Below are positions 44,301 to 59,300 of a DNA stretch of 64,000 bases, one piece after another; position 1 is the first letter of the stretch, and every line of letters starts with the position of its first letter. The notes beneath the pieces are model-generated. The model was not told the origin of the DNA. It searched no databases and saw only the letters and a list, made by a program, of their open reading frames with translations. Source of the stretch: Pedobacter sp. KBW06 (GTDB lineage Bacteria; Bacteroidota; Bacteroidia; Sphingobacteriales; Sphingobacteriaceae); assembly GCF_003852525.1 (NCBI RefSeq), contig NZ_QAJL01000001.1, positions 124,001 through 188,000 on the forward strand, written 5' to 3'. A program made the position numbers and the translations under genes.

Positions 44301-47300
44301 ATGTCTTCTTCGCTAACGGGATAGTTCTGGAAAACAATAGAGGTATCAAAAAGATCGCCCCTTACAGCAGTTAGCCTTTGAATGTCGTTCAGGGTGGTAT
44401 ATTGGTATTCCCTGCTGTCCAGCTGTCCTTGCTGCAGCACTTGTAACCATTCGGCAATGCTGAGGCTCTGATCGAGCTGAATGTATAAAGGAAGGGTATT
44501 GATATACATTCCCACTTTTCTTTCAATGCCGGGAAGATCTTCCGGACGACCGGATACGGTTACCCCGAAAATGATGTCTTTCCTTCCGGTATAACGGTAT
44601 AAAAGGTAAGCCCAAACCCCTTGCATCACCGAATTGACGGTCAGGTGCTGTGCTTTCGCATAGTCGGAAATCAGCGAGGTTAGCCTTGCATCGAGCTGTA
44701 TGGCCCCTTCTTTCATTCCGATTCCACGGGTCCGGTCGGCGATTGCGGTCACAAAAGGCAACAGACAGCCTTCCTCGGCTTTGCCGAGGTACTGACGCCA
44801 GTAGGCGGCAATGGCATGCTTGTCTTGTTTTTCCAGGTAACGGATATAATCTTCGTAACGGTCTACCGCCTGCAGTTCCACCGTTTTACCCGCCGATAAA
44901 GCTTCATAATTGGAGATCATCTCTCCCAGAAGTACAGGTACCGACCAGCCATCCAGCAGGATGTGATGGAAACTCCACAACAAGCGATAGCGATCGTCCG
45001 TTAGCCTGATCAGACAAACACGCATCAGGGGTGCCTTATTCAGCTCAAAGCCCCGGTGGCGGTCGGCCTGCTCATAAGCGGCAAGTGCCAGCTCTTTTTC
45101 TTCGGCAGATTTACTGCGGTAATCAAGTAAGGTAAACGGCAGGGCCGCTTCTTTATACACACATTGTACGGGTATAGAGAATACTTCATGCTCAAATCCT
45201 GTCCTTAAAATACTGTGGTTTTTCAGGATCAGTTCCCAGCTCCGGATAAATGCATCGGTCTGCAGGGACAGCAAGTCGCAGGAGAATTGTTCGGTAAAAG
45301 CACCTTTTTCATTGTAAAGGTTATGGAACAACATCCCTTCCTGTAAACCTCCGAGGCGGTAAATTCCCTCCAGTTGTGTTCTCCTTGTGCTTCCAGCTAC
45401 CTCTTCCTCCATAAAACGATCCAACTCCTCCATGCTTACCTGTTCGGCCAGTCCGTAGTCTGAAGGATTGAGGATCAGCTCTTGCTGTGCTTTACAATGT
45501 TGGATCAGGGACCTCAGATATTCCAGGTACAGCAGGGATAAACGGTCTATCGTAGAAGCTTCATAATGTTTCTTGCTGTAGGTCCAGTCGAGGATCAGCT
45601 CTCCGCCCTGAATCATGGTATTTAAGGCGAGCTTATCGGATACCGGATAATCTTCTCCGACGTTATCTCCGGCCTGCTCCCCGGCCATACCAATCAGCCC
45701 TTCCCCGGTTACCATGTTGTCCAGCTGTCCGAGATAGTTGAACAGAATGTTCCATGGCTCTGCTTTCTGCAGATCCTGGTCTTTGTTCAGGTATTTGAGT
45801 ACACCATAACCAATTCCTTTTTCAGGAACACTTCTCAATTGTTCTTTAACAAGCCTCAATTGAGAACCAGGATCTTTATATGTTCCCAGTTTCAAAGACA
45901 CGGGGTAAAGGTTTGTGAACCATCCTACCGTGCGGCTGGTATCGATACCGGCCTTGATGTCTTCCCGTCCATGTCCTTCCAGTCCGACTGAAATTCCGGG
46001 ATGACCAGCCCATCCGGATAGGGTCTGGGTCAAAGCACACAACAGCACATCGTTGATTTCTGTGCGGTAAGCCTGGGGCACTTCCTGTAACAAAGCCTGT
46101 GTATCGGCTTTACTGAGGCGGCCAACAATTGTTCCGGTATCCTTTACGGTTAACCTTTTAAAATAAACTTTATCGGTAATTAAAGGAATGTAGTTTTTTA
46201 CCACCGTGGTCCAATAGGGAACCTGATCCTGTAAAATTCCGCTTTTTCCATATTCCTGAAGGGCCTGATGCCACTGCCGGTAAGAAATACTTTTACTGCC
46301 CAGCACGGATAAAGCCGGAGCATCGGGTTCTGCAAGCATCAGGCTCAGGTCTTCCAGCAGGATCCTCCAGGAAACACCGTCCACGGCAAGGTGATGTACC
46401 ACGAGCAATAAACGGTTTTCGGATTCCGCTCCCGGAGTCAGAAACAACACCGGGCGGAAAATCATACCTTGCTCAATATCCAGGTTGCGCTGGATCTGAT
46501 CGCCATGCAGCTTCAACTGATCGGCAAGCTCATCTACAGGAATTCCCTGTAAATCCACCACACTTAAGCCAGTGCTAACGGCACCATATTCCTGCTCCCA
46601 ACCTTCATTGGTTTTTCGGTAAGTAAAGCGCAATGCATCATGATAACTGCTCAATTGCTCAATAACCGACGACAAGGCCTCCTGGCCAATCGTTTTTGAA
46701 ACGCTTAAAAGCACATGCTGATTGAAATGGGAAACAGCAGGGTTTTCCAGATCAAAATACCATTGCTGGATCGGCAGCAATCCACTTTTACCGCTAAGAA
46801 ATCCGCTTTCCGATTGAGATTGAACGGCTTTTCTTGCCGCCAGTGCAAGCACAAGCCGGGCAATCGTCTGATGGGCAAAGAGGTCTCTTGGCTGGAATTC
46901 ATAACCTGCACGTTTTGCCCTGCTCACGACCTGTATGGTAATGATGGAATCTCCGCCGAGTTCAAAGAAGTTATCATGGATCCCCACCTTTTCAATGCGC
47001 AGCAAATCTGCCCAGATCCCGGCCAATGCCAGTTCTGCTGCATTTTTTGGCGCTTCATAATGCGCGGTTACCGCTTCATTGGCATCTACCTCCGGCAGCA
47101 TTTTCCGGTCTACCTTACCATTACTGGTTAAAGGGAATTTTTCTAATGATACCCATAAAGCAGGAACCATGTATTCCGGCAAACGGAGCTTCAGGAATTC
47201 CACCAGGGCCTCCCGGTTAAAGTCCCCTTCGGGTACGAGGTAAGCAACGAGTTGTTTATGTCCGCGATGATCCGGACGGGCCAATATTACAGCCTGTTTT

Positions 47301-50300
47301 ACCAGCTCACTTTGTTGTAAGACGTTTTCAATTTCGCCCAGCTCAATACGGTAACCACGGATTTTCACCTGGTCATCGATCCGGCCAAGGTATTCTATAT
47401 TGCCGTCCGGCAGCCAGCGCGCAAGGTCGCCGCTCCGGTACATTCTGCTATTCGCGTCCTGGTTAAGCGCAAGCGCCTGATCAAAAGGAACATCCTGAAG
47501 AAGAGAACTTTCCTGAGGAAGGGTACCGTCATGAAGGATCACGCCATCCCTAAACACAACGCCATCCCTAAAAATAACACCTTTCTGAATGACAACACCT
47601 TTCTGGTCAACAGCAGGTTTCTGGTCAACAGCAGTTTCCTGAACAACTCCATCTTCCTGATCAACAGCAACTCTTTCAAAGAAAGGGTTTGGTACAAATT
47701 TTTCGGCAGTCAGCTCCGGGCGGTTCAGATAACCCCTTGCCAGTCCGGCACCACTGATGCAAAGTTCTCCGGGAACACCAACCGGACTCAACTGATTGGC
47801 GGCATTCAGAATATACACCTGAGTATGGCTTACCGGAATCCCGATTGGAGGCGCCTGTTCGCTGTTTTCTGCAATCAGTTCATAACTGCTCGTCACCACA
47901 CTGTTTTCCGTTGGCCCGTAATTGTTAACGATTTTATACCCCAATCCTTCCAGTGAAATCGCCGATAAACGGTCTCCGCCGGCAAGCAGGTATTTCAAAT
48001 TCAAATCCCGTCCCCTGCTTTCCGTTACAAATTCCGGAATCAGCACCGTAGATAAAAAGCTGTGGGTCACCCCTGCCTGCTCATAATAATCCACCAATCC
48101 GGCAGGCGACAAACGCAATTCATCATCAATGAGGTGCAGACTTGCCCCGGCTACCAATACCGGCCAGATTTCCCAGCCAAAAGCGTCAAAACCAATTCCT
48201 GCGGCAGCAGTACTTACACTTTGCGGGTTCAGTTCATAACGTTCCAGGTGCCAGCTCAACAGGTTAGAAAGCCCGGCATGGGTAATCTCCACACCTTTTG
48301 GCAAGCCGGTAGAACCGGAAGTATAAATCACATAAACCAGGTCAGACAAACTGATCGGCTGTTCCGGTGCAGTGACCGGATATTCTTCGGTTAAAGTTTC
48401 AAAGTCTGCCACATGAATCAGCTCCACATTTTCAGGAATCTCCAGACCGGAAAGTACCTGATCTGTACTGATCAGCAAATCTGTTCCGCTATCGGAAAGC
48501 ATGTACAGGATCCGCTCTGCCGGATAAGCCGGATCGATCGGAACATAAGCCCCTCCTGCTTTCAGGATCCCCAGCATACTGATGATCACCGCAGCAGATC
48601 TTTCCAGGCAGACGGCAACCAACACCCCCGAACCTACTCCGCTATCGCGCAGGTAATGTGCCAGACGGGAAGATTGTTCGTCCAGCTCCTGATAGCTCAG
48701 CTGTAGCTTTCCGGAAACAATAGCCGGGGCCAGGCCCGCCAATGCACTTGCTTTTGCAAAACGGGCAGTCACTGTGGCATCCGGCAATGCCGAAATACTT
48801 TTTGCATTAAATTCATGTATCAGTTGCTGCCTTGAAGCAGCGGTAAAAATATCCAGATCGGCAAATTTCGATCCTTCCGAAGCGATCATTTGTTCCAGCA
48901 CTGCTGAGAAATGACCAGCGATGGATTTCACATCTGCTGCCGACAGCAAGCTGTTGTAATTGAAGTTCATGGCAATCTCTGCCCCGGCAACGATAATGAT
49001 GCTGAGCGGATAATTGGTATGCTCTTCGGAGGATACATTTTCTACTTTTAACTTCCAGGGCTGTGCATCCAGTGTTTCGCTAACCGGATAGTTTTCAAAG
49101 ACCATCAGCGTATCAAACAAATCTCCGGTAATGCCCGATAAGCGTTGGACTTCACTGAGGTTGTTGTATTGATAAGCCCTGCTTTCCAGCTGTTCTGACT
49201 GGATCTGCTGAAGGCTTTTCGAAATGTCTTCAGACAAACTGACCTTGCCATGGAAGGGCAAGGTATTGATGTACATCCCCACCGCGGATTCCACACCTGG
49301 AAGGTTTTCCGGTCGTCCGGAAACCACGATTCCAAAAGAAACATGGGTCCGGCCGGTATAACGGTACAAAAGGTAAGACCAGACACCCTGCATCAGCGTA
49401 TTCACCGTTACCCTGTTTTGCTGGGCATAACGGGTTAAGCGGGCAGTAAATGTGGCATCAAAATGGACAATTTCATCCCCATATCCGCTATGTACCCTGG
49501 TCCGGTCTGAACTGTTGCCGATAAACGGCAGCAATGTTGCCTCTTCCAGTCCTTCCAGATATTGTTTCCAGTAAGCCCTGGCTTCTTCTTTATCCTGTCT
49601 TTCTATATAACGGATGTAATGCTCATATCGGTCTTCCGCAAGTTCTGGCAATGCTTTGCCCTCCGACAGCAGCTCATAATTACTCAGCAGCCCTTCCATT
49701 AAAGTAGGCATAGACCAGCCGTCCAAAAGCAGGTGATGATGGCTCCACAAGAGGTAAAAGCGATTTTCGTCGAGTTTAACCAAGCCAATCCGCATCAATG
49801 GGGCGGCGGTAAAATCAAATCCTTTTTTAAGGTCTTCTTCCTCATAGTAACGGATGTATCTTTTCTGCGCTTCCTGATCCATGTGGCTGCAGTCCAGGAT
49901 TTCTACCGGAATGTTCACGTTACGGTAAACACATTGTACCGGAATTTTAAATTCATTGTAATAGAAAGCACTGCGCAAAATGCTGTGGCGTTTCAATAAA
50001 GCATTCCAGCTTTGCATGAAGATATCGGGATCCAGGCCAACGAGCTCACAGGTAAACTGTTTGCTGTAGGCACCTGCCTGTTCGTCGTATAAACTGTGGA
50101 AGAGCATGCCTTTCTGCAAGCCACTTAAGCGCGAGATGCTTTCCAGTTCCGAACGTCGGGATGCACCCTGATATTCTGCATCCAGGAACTGGTCGAGTTC
50201 TTCATTGCTGATCTCTTCCCCTAAATGATAATCTGAAGGGGTAAAAACAGGTTCCGTAACAGAAACGCAATGGCTGATCAATTCCCTTAAATGACTCAGG

Positions 50301-53300
50301 TAATGCTCCGCTAAAGTTGCAATCGCTTCTGCATTGAAATGCCGGCTGCTATAGCTCCAGCTCATCTGCAGTTCCCCGCCCTGGATCAGACTGTTCACAG
50401 AAATCAGTTCCCTTACCGGATGTGCCGCGCTCAGCGACTTACCGGATGATTCCTTTGCAGCGGAAATCAAAGTATCCTCCTTTTTGCCTGCAATGTTGTC
50501 CATCTGTCCGAGGTAATTGAACTCCACCTCCCAGGGGTCTTTGCCCTGCAGAGCAGGTGCTTTGTCGAGGTATTTCAACACGCCATATCCAAGCCCGTTG
50601 TCCGGAACCTGACGCAATTGTTCTTTTAAATTTTTCAGTAAAGAGGAAGTATCCCCATCAGCAGAAAGGTCCAGCACTACCGGGTATAAACTGGTAAACC
50701 AGCCTACTGTCCGGCTGATGTCCATCGTTCCGGCAATGTCCTCACGGCCATGGCCCTCCAGCCCGATCACCACATGCGAATCTCCGTTCCATCCCGCAAG
50801 GGTCAATGCAAGCGCAGAAAGTAAAAGGTCGTTGATGACGGTATGGTAAGCACGTGGGGCTTCCTGTAACAACTGACGGGTCAGCTCCGCATCCAGGCTC
50901 ACCTGATGCTCTGCAATGTCTTTTTCTGCCAGTACACCTGTCCATTGGTACAGGGTTTTAAGTTTTCCGGAGGAGGTTGTATTCCCGCCTGCCGAGTATG
51001 CGGAGGCCCAGTAAGGCAATTGTGCTTTCACTTTTTTACGGTTGCCATAAGCAACTAATGCCTGATGCCACTGACGGTAAGAAGCGGTTTTGAAAGCCGG
51101 AAGCGAAGTTCCGTTTAACAACAATTCCAGGTCTTCCAGCAGGATTCTCCAGGATACGCCATCTACGGCAAGGTGATGAACAACCAGCAATAAACGGTTC
51201 TCGGCTTCAACATCCGGCGTCAGGATCAACACCGCCCTGAACACCAAACCTTTTTCCAGATCCAGACTCGCCTGCTGGCGGTCGTTGTGTGCTTCAATTG
51301 CATGTCCCAGCTCCGCAGTAGAAAGCGCAGAAAAATCAGTGACCTCCAATGCAGCGGTATAATTGCTATACTGTTGTTCCCAGCCATTTTCCAGCTGCAG
51401 GTACCGGAAGCCTAAAGCATCATGACTGGCGACGAGCTGACTGATCCCGGCAGAAAGTTTTTCAAGGCTTACGCTCTTTTTCACTTTCAGCAAGACCGAC
51501 TGGTTATAATGTGCCAGATCAGGAGCACCGGATTCCAGATAATGTTGCTGGATCGGCAGCAATCCACTCGTTCCTTCCAGTTTCCCCTGTTCTCCCGATG
51601 CAGTGCCCAATGTTTCAGTGGATAAACGGGCAGATAAACCTGCGATCGTCTGATGCTGGAACAAATCTCTCGGATGAAGGTTGAAACCTGCACGGCGGGC
51701 ACGGCTCACCACCTGGATGGTGATGATCGAATCTCCGCCAAGCTCAAAGAAATTATCATAAATACCCACTTCCGGCAGGTGTAACAATTCTTCCCAGATT
51801 CCGGCAAGCAGCTGTTCCTGTTCATTGCGCGGTGCCACATAACTCCGGCTTTGTAAAGCGCCCTGTTCCGGCTCAGGTAAGTTCTTGCGGTCGATCTTGC
51901 CATTGCCGGTTAAAGGCAGCTGATCCATCGCCACAAACCAACCCGGAACCATGTATTCCGGCAGCTGGCTCTTCAGCCAGTTTACGGTTTGTTCCCGGTC
52001 AAAGGTCTTTTCACTTACCACATAAGCCACGAGGCGTTTGTTGCCGCTTTCGTCGGTTTTCACGACTACGGCCGCCTGGATGATGCCCGCTGCCTGTTGA
52101 ATTACCGTTTCAATCTCTCCAAGCTCAATCCGGAAACCACGGATCTTCACCTGGTCATCAATCCGGCCAAGGTAATCTATGGTACCATCCGAAAGCCAGC
52201 GGCCAAGGTCGCCGGTCCGGTACATCCGGTTTTCCGGAGCTTCAAAGGAACAGGACACAAAACGGGAAGCCGTCAGGTCAGGGCGGTTCAGGTAACCCCT
52301 CGCCACACCAATCCCGCTCACACAGATCTCTCCCGGAACCCCTACCGGACACAATTGTCCGGAGCTGGAAACCACGTAAATCCGCATGTTCTGCACAGGC
52401 TTGCCGACAGGTACATTGATCCTTTCCGGAGCTTCATGCATGATGTGGTGACAAATGTCATCGGAGGCTTCTGTTGGTCCGTAAGCGTTCACCACCGGAA
52501 TCCGGCCATACGCTTTATGGGCAAACCACTGCGCAAGTAAAGGCTGGCTCACCGCTTCGCCCGTTACGAGCAAATAGCGCAGCTGCTGCAGTGAAGCGGA
52601 AATGTTCTCCTGTAAAACAGCCGTCAGGTAAGAAGGAACAAGTTCCAGAATGGTGATCCCATCCTTTTCTACCGCCCCGATCAGTTCTGCAGGTTCCAGC
52701 AGTTTCGCAGAAGAATAAATGACGGTTGTACCGCCAACAAGTAAGGCCGAAAACAACTGCCATACGGAAATGTCAAAAGTATAAGATGCAGTAAAGGCAA
52801 CTACGGTATGTTCATTGAGTTGCAGTTCATTGATCTTGGCATACAGGTGGTTCAACATTCCTGCATGTTCAATCATTACGCCTTTAGGTTTTCCGGTTGA
52901 GCCGGAAGTATAAATCACATAAGCGAGATCGCCCGGACCTGCAGGATGTGCAGGAACCCGGCCTCCCCAGGTCTGGATCAGTTCCCAGTCGGCATCGATC
53001 AATACGGCATCCAATGTCGCAAAAGCTTCGGTTGAGGCTTTCAGTTCAGCACTGCTGACCACTACTGTAGCCTGGGTATCTTCGAGCATAAAACTGATCC
53101 GCTCTGAAGGATAAGCAGGATCAATTGGCACATAGGCCGCACCGGCTTTCATAATCCCTAAAATCGCAACCGCCATTTGTTCCGAACGCTCCAGGCAAAC
53201 CGGAACAAGGCTGTCTGTACCCACTCCTTTACCGCGCAGATAGCGGGCAAGCTGGTTGGCACGTTCGTCCAGTTCTTTATAGGTATACACCTGATCTTCA

Positions 53301-56300
53301 AAGACAATGGCTTTTGCATCCGGGCTCAGCAGGACCTGCGTTTCAAACAGGCTGATGGCGGTTTCGGTATGCGGATAAACTACTGTTGTGGCATTGAATT
53401 CATCCGCCAACTGCGCCTGCTCCGCTGCTTTCAGCATGTCGATTTCAGCAAGGGTGCCGGTTTCGTACACGAGCAACTGGTGTAATACCTGTTCAAAATG
53501 GCCAGAAATCAGGCGGACATAATCGTCCTCCAGCAAAGTGCTGTTGTAACTGAACAGGATGCCAATCTCTTCCGAGGCAGAGACTATCAGACTGAGCGGA
53601 TAGTTCGTCTGCTCCTGCAGGGAGGCATTTTCCAGCTCCAGGTGATCTGATGAACCATCTACAACCTTACTGGCAGGATAGTTTTCATAGACGATAAGGC
53701 TGTCGAAAAGATCGCCTTCCACCTTCGCAAAGCGCTGGGTGATGTTCAATGGGGTATACTGATATTCCCGGCTTTGCAGCTGGTTCATTTGTAATTCCTG
53801 TAACCATTGCACAATACCTGCCTCCGGATCGATTACGGTATATAAGGGTAAAGTATTGATGTACATTCCTATGGCACGTTCTACTCCGGGAAGATCTTCC
53901 GGGCGACCGGAAACGGTCACCCCAAACACCACATCGGGCCTGCCGGTATAACGGTACAGCAAATAAGCCCAAACCCCTTGAATGAGGGTATTCACGGTAA
54001 CCCGGTGACGCTGCGCAAAACGGAAGAGCTGCGCGGAAATCCGGGCATCAATGATGAGCGGCAATTCCCGGTAAAGGCCCAGGCCTTTGTTCCGGTTTAC
54101 AGTGGTGTTCACAAAAGGCAGCAGGCAACCCTCGCTAAGCCCTTTCAGGTAACTGCGCCAGTACAATTCTTCCTCTTCTTTATCGCGTCGTTCCGTATAA
54201 CGGATATAATCTTCATAATTGTCTTTGGCAATCAGGGCCAGGCTTTCTCCGGCGATCAGCGTTTCATAAGCCATCAGCAATTTCTCCAGCAAGACAGGAA
54301 TAGACCAGCCATCGAGCAGCATGTGATGGAAGTTCCAAAGCATGCGGTGACGCCGGTCGCTCAGACGGATCAGGGTCAGGTTCATCAGCGGTGCTTTGGT
54401 AAAATCAAAGCCTTTGCGCTTGGCTTCCACTTCATAGGCTTTAACGGCTTTTTGCTGATCTGCGGGTTCCATATCGCGGTAATCGAGCATGGTAAGCGGC
54501 AGCTCGACTTCCGAATACACACATTGCAGTGGAATAGAGAAGCGGTCGTAATGAAAACTGCTCCGCAGGATGCTGTGGTGTGCCAGAAGGTATTCCCAGC
54601 TTTGCAGAAATGCAGCCACATTGAGATCAGTGATCTCTCCCATAAACTGCTCCACATAGGCCCCCGCTTCTTCGTCGTAAATGCTGTGAAACAACATTCC
54701 TTCCTGCAGGCCGCTGAGTTTGTAAATCCGCTCTATACCTTCAGAACGGGGAACGCCCAGATGTTCTTCCTGCAGAAAAGCATCGAGCTCATCAATGCTG
54801 ATGATGCCTGTTAAATTGAAATCTGATGGGCTAAAAGAGCCTTCAGTTCCCGAGCTGCAGTGTGCAATGAGTGCTTCGAGGTGAAAAAGGTAGCGTTCGG
54901 ATAAACCTTCAATCTCTGCTGTGGCAAAGTGCAAATCCGAATAAGTCCAGGTCAGGCTTAAGCTGCCACCCTGAATCACACTGTTGACCGACAGTTTCTC
55001 CCTTACCGGGAATGCTTCATCGGCTGCTGCCCCGGTATTTTCTACTCCGGCATCCAATTCCTCTTCTCCGTTCAGCGCATGGCCTACCTGTCCGAGGTAA
55101 TTGAAAATCAGGTCCCAGGGTGCTTTCCCTTCCAGTGTACTTTCTTTATTGAGGTATTTCAGCACCCCATATCCCAGTCCTTTGTCGGGCACAGCGCGCA
55201 ATTGTTCTTTCACTGCTTTCAGCTGAGCGCCAATCGGCTGCCCCGCTTTTACTTCCAGAAGAACGGGATACATGCTCGTAAACCAGCCTATCGTGCGGCT
55301 GGTATCGAGGCCTTCCAAAATATCTTCCCTGCCATGTCCTTCCAGACCGATAGAGACTTTTGGATGTTCATTCCAGTCCGCAAATGTCAGCGCCAGCGCA
55401 CAAAGCAAAACATCGTTAATTTCCGTATGGTAAGCCTTTGGCACTTCCTGCAACAGCTTTTTGGTAGCTGCTGCACTCAGGCTCGCGGTATAATTTTTTG
55501 TATCTGCTACGGTCAGCTGATCCGGGCCTGTCTGCGTTGTTTTCAGCGGATGGTATTCCTGCATGCTTTTTTCCCAGTAAGGCAGCTGTGCGAGCAAACG
55601 ACGGCGTTGTCCATAGGCATTTAAGGCGGTATACCATTGTCTGTAAGAGCTGGTTTTGGCACCGAGTACCATGGCGGCAGGCTGTTCCGGATGTTGCAGC
55701 AACAAGCCCAGGTCTTCCAGCAGGATGCGCCAGGAAACCCCATCTACCACAAGGTGATGCCCGGCAAAGAAGAGCCTGTAATGGGCGTCGCTTTCAGGTG
55801 TCAGCAACAGCAGTGCGCGGAAAACAATCCCTTGTTCCAGGTCCAGGCTCCGCTGGATGCGGTCGCAGTGTTTTTCTATTTCCGCATTCAGCTGTTCCGG
55901 CTGCAAATGCTGTACATCGGCAAGCTCCAGTTCAGTCAGCTCCGTACCATAGTGTTGTTCCCATCCATGGAGTCCGGAGGAGTAAGACAGGCGCAGGGCA
56001 TCGTGGTAATGGCTCAGTTCGGCGATCGCAGAGCGAAGCAGGGCGATGTCTGTGTTCTTGTCGATGCTCAGCAATACCTGCTGGTTGAAATGCGAAGGAT
56101 TCGGACCCGCATCTTCAAAAAACCATTGCTGGATGGGCAGCAATCCGGCTGTTCCCGCCAAATGCCCCTGTTCTGCCGTCAGCTCGGCGCTTTTTCTGGC
56201 CATGAGCAAGGCAGAGAGTTTTTCTACCGTCTGGTAGATGAACAGGTCTTTGGGCTGCAATTCATAACCGGCACGTTTGGCACGGCTCACCACCTGAATG

Positions 56301-59300
56301 GTGATGATCGAATCTCCACCCAGTTCAAAAAAGTTATCATAGATGCCTACCTGTGCAATGCCCAGCAAGTCCTGCCAGATGGCCGTCAGGACCTGTTCTG
56401 TAGGATTGCGCGGCGGAATATAAGCACTGGAAGAAACCAGCACATCTCCGGGCTCAGGTAAAGCGTTTTTATCGGTTTTTCCATTTTGTGTCAATGGCAT
56501 TTCTTCCAGGGCCACCCATAATGCAGGGACCATATAGGCCGGAAGTTTATCTTTGAGGTAAGAGATCAGCAGTTCTCTGTCGAACTCATGAACCGGAACG
56601 ACATAAGCGATCAGGCGTTTATTTCCCTGGGCATCTGCTTTTGCGAGCACCACCACCTGCTTTAATAAACCACTTTGTTCCAGGACATTTTCTATTTCAC
56701 CAAGCTCAATGCGGTAACCGCGGATTTTCACCTGGTCATCGATCCGGCCGAGAAAGTCAATGGTCCCGTCAGGCAACCAGCGACCAAGATCGCCGGAGCG
56801 GTAAAGCCGTTCAGATTTAATAAAAGGATGGGCTACGAAACGTTCTGCCGTCAGCTCCGGACGGTTCAGGTAACCCCGCGACAAGCCCGCGCCACCCAGG
56901 TAAATCTCCCCGCTCACCCCGATAGGTACCGGATTTAAACGGGCATCCAAAACATAGGCGGTACGGTGATCCAGCGGTCGGCCGATAGGAATATGTCCGG
57001 AATCCGTAATGGGATAAGTTAAAGAGAAAGTCGTGTTTTCTGTAGGCCCGTATCCATTGATCAGCGCAATTTCCGGATAGGTTTTACGCATGCGGTATAC
57101 GTGTTCATCGGAAAGTTTTTCACCTCCTGCGAGGATTACAGAAAGCCCCTCAAATACGCTGATATCGGTATCGATCAGCTGGTTGAACCAGCTGGAAGTA
57201 AACCACATTTTAGTCACCCCATGGCGGCGGATTTCTGCTTTCAGCAAGCTGCTGTCCAGCAGTTTATTTTCCGGGCACAGGATGAGTTGTCCCCCGTTCA
57301 GCAGCATACCCCAGTATTCGAAAGTGGTTGCATCAAAGGAAGCAGATCCGGTGGAGAGCAGGACATCATCCTGAGTCAGGGTAACATAACTTACATTTTT
57401 TACCAGGCTGACCACATTGCGGTGCAATACAAGTACGCCTTTAGGAATTCCGGTAGAACCGGAAGTATAGATCACATAGGCCAGGTTTTCATCCGTCAGC
57501 ATGGTCTTCAGCGGACTTTTAGCATGGGCAGAAATTTCTTCCTGCACTTCCTCAAACACGATCAGCTCCACATGGTCAGGCAGGTGTGATAATTTGGATT
57601 GGTTTTCCTGATCTGTAATGACCACACTGGCGGCAATGTCGTTTAAAATATAGCTGATCCTTGTTGCCGGATATTCCGGATCGATGGGTACATAGGCCCC
57701 TCCTGCTTTCAGGATCCCCAGAATGCCGACCATCATTTCCAGTGAGCGGTTCATGAAAACAGGAACCAGGCTTTCTGTACTTACCCCTTTAATCTGCAGG
57801 TAATGTGCCAGCTGGTTGGCCTGTTCATCCAGGCTTTTATAACTGATGGATTGTCCTTCATAAATGACCGCCCGCGCATCAGGCGTTTTTTCTACCTGTG
57901 CCGCAAACTGATCCACAATGGTGCTTCCTTCCGGAAGAGAAAGGCCATTGGCAAGAGAAAGACCACCTGCAAGAGACCGGTCATCACCAACAAGGTCATC
58001 AGCAAGAAGGCCGTCAGCAACCGCAAGGCCGCTCCGGTTAAAGGTAAACAACAACTGTTCTTCTTCTGCCTTACTCAGGAACTGAAGTTCAGTGATCTTT
58101 GTTTCCGGATTGGCAATGATTGCATCCAGCAAGGTTTTAAAATGTCCGATCATGCGGGAGATCGTTTCCTCCCGATAGAGTTCTGTACAATATTCTACCG
58201 CAGCAACCAATCCTTTTGACGTTTCCCGCATGGTAAGTGTAAAATCAAATTGAATTTTACTGTGCTCCATAGGTTCAGAAGAAAGCGCTACCCCATTGAA
58301 TTTCAGGTCTGCATCCTCAGGAATGTTCAATAGTGAAAAGCAAACCTGGAACAAGGGATTGCGACTTAAATCGCGTTCCTTAACCACCGCATCAACGATT
58401 TTCTCTAAAGGCAGGTCCTGATGTTCATAAGCATTCAGTGTCGTATCTTTTACCTGTTGCAGCAATCCCAAAAAATCAGGTTGTGCAGAAAGGTCGGTCC
58501 TCAAGGCCAGGGTATTCACAAAAAAGCCCACCAGACCTTCCAGTTCCTGTAATGTTCTGCCCGCAGTAGGCGTGCCCACACAAATGTCGTCCTGACCTGT
58601 ATACCGGTACAGGAGGATTTTAAAGGCCGTCAGCAGCGTCATAAATATCGTGGCATCATGACGGCGGGACAAAGCATGCAGTTCTTCAGATACTGCCTGG
58701 TCCAGTTGAAATTCCAGCACCGCGCCTTTGACACTTTGCATCGCCGGACGTGGAAAATCTGCCGGGAGGTACAGATTGGAAACCCCGCCCAGGTTGTTTT
58801 TCCAGTAGTCCAGGTGTTGCTGCTGTATCGGTACGGAATAACGCTCCCTTTGCCAGAGCGCATAATCTGCATATTGCAGTTCGAGTACCGGAAGTTCCGG
58901 CTTCCTGTTTTCCAGGACTGCATTGTAACATTCAATGAGCTCATTGACAATGATGCCCGCCGACCAGCCGTCGGAAGCAATGTGGTGCATCGTTACCGAG
59001 AGCACAAACTCTTCCTCCCCAAGTACAATGAGGTAAGCACGCAGCATATGGTCTTTGGAAAGGTCAAAAGGGGCATCAGTCAGCTCCTTAATTCCCGTCC
59101 TCAGGGCCTGCTCGTCTTTTCTGTAAATGAGGTCGTCGATCAGGTTCATCTTCCAGCCATTTTCCGGCAGGATGCGCTGATAAGCCAGTCCTCCCTCCTC
59201 TTCAATCACTGTCCGCAGGACCTCATGGCGGTTCACAATCGCTTTCAAAGCAGATTCCAAAGCATTTTTATCCAGTTTCCCACGTAACCTCAGTACCGTT

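Noticed and set aside
54000..56500. Several plus-strand frames over 150 aa opposite the NRPS gene
   Set aside because: They are shadows of the NRPS reading frame in GC-richer DNA and have no domain features.
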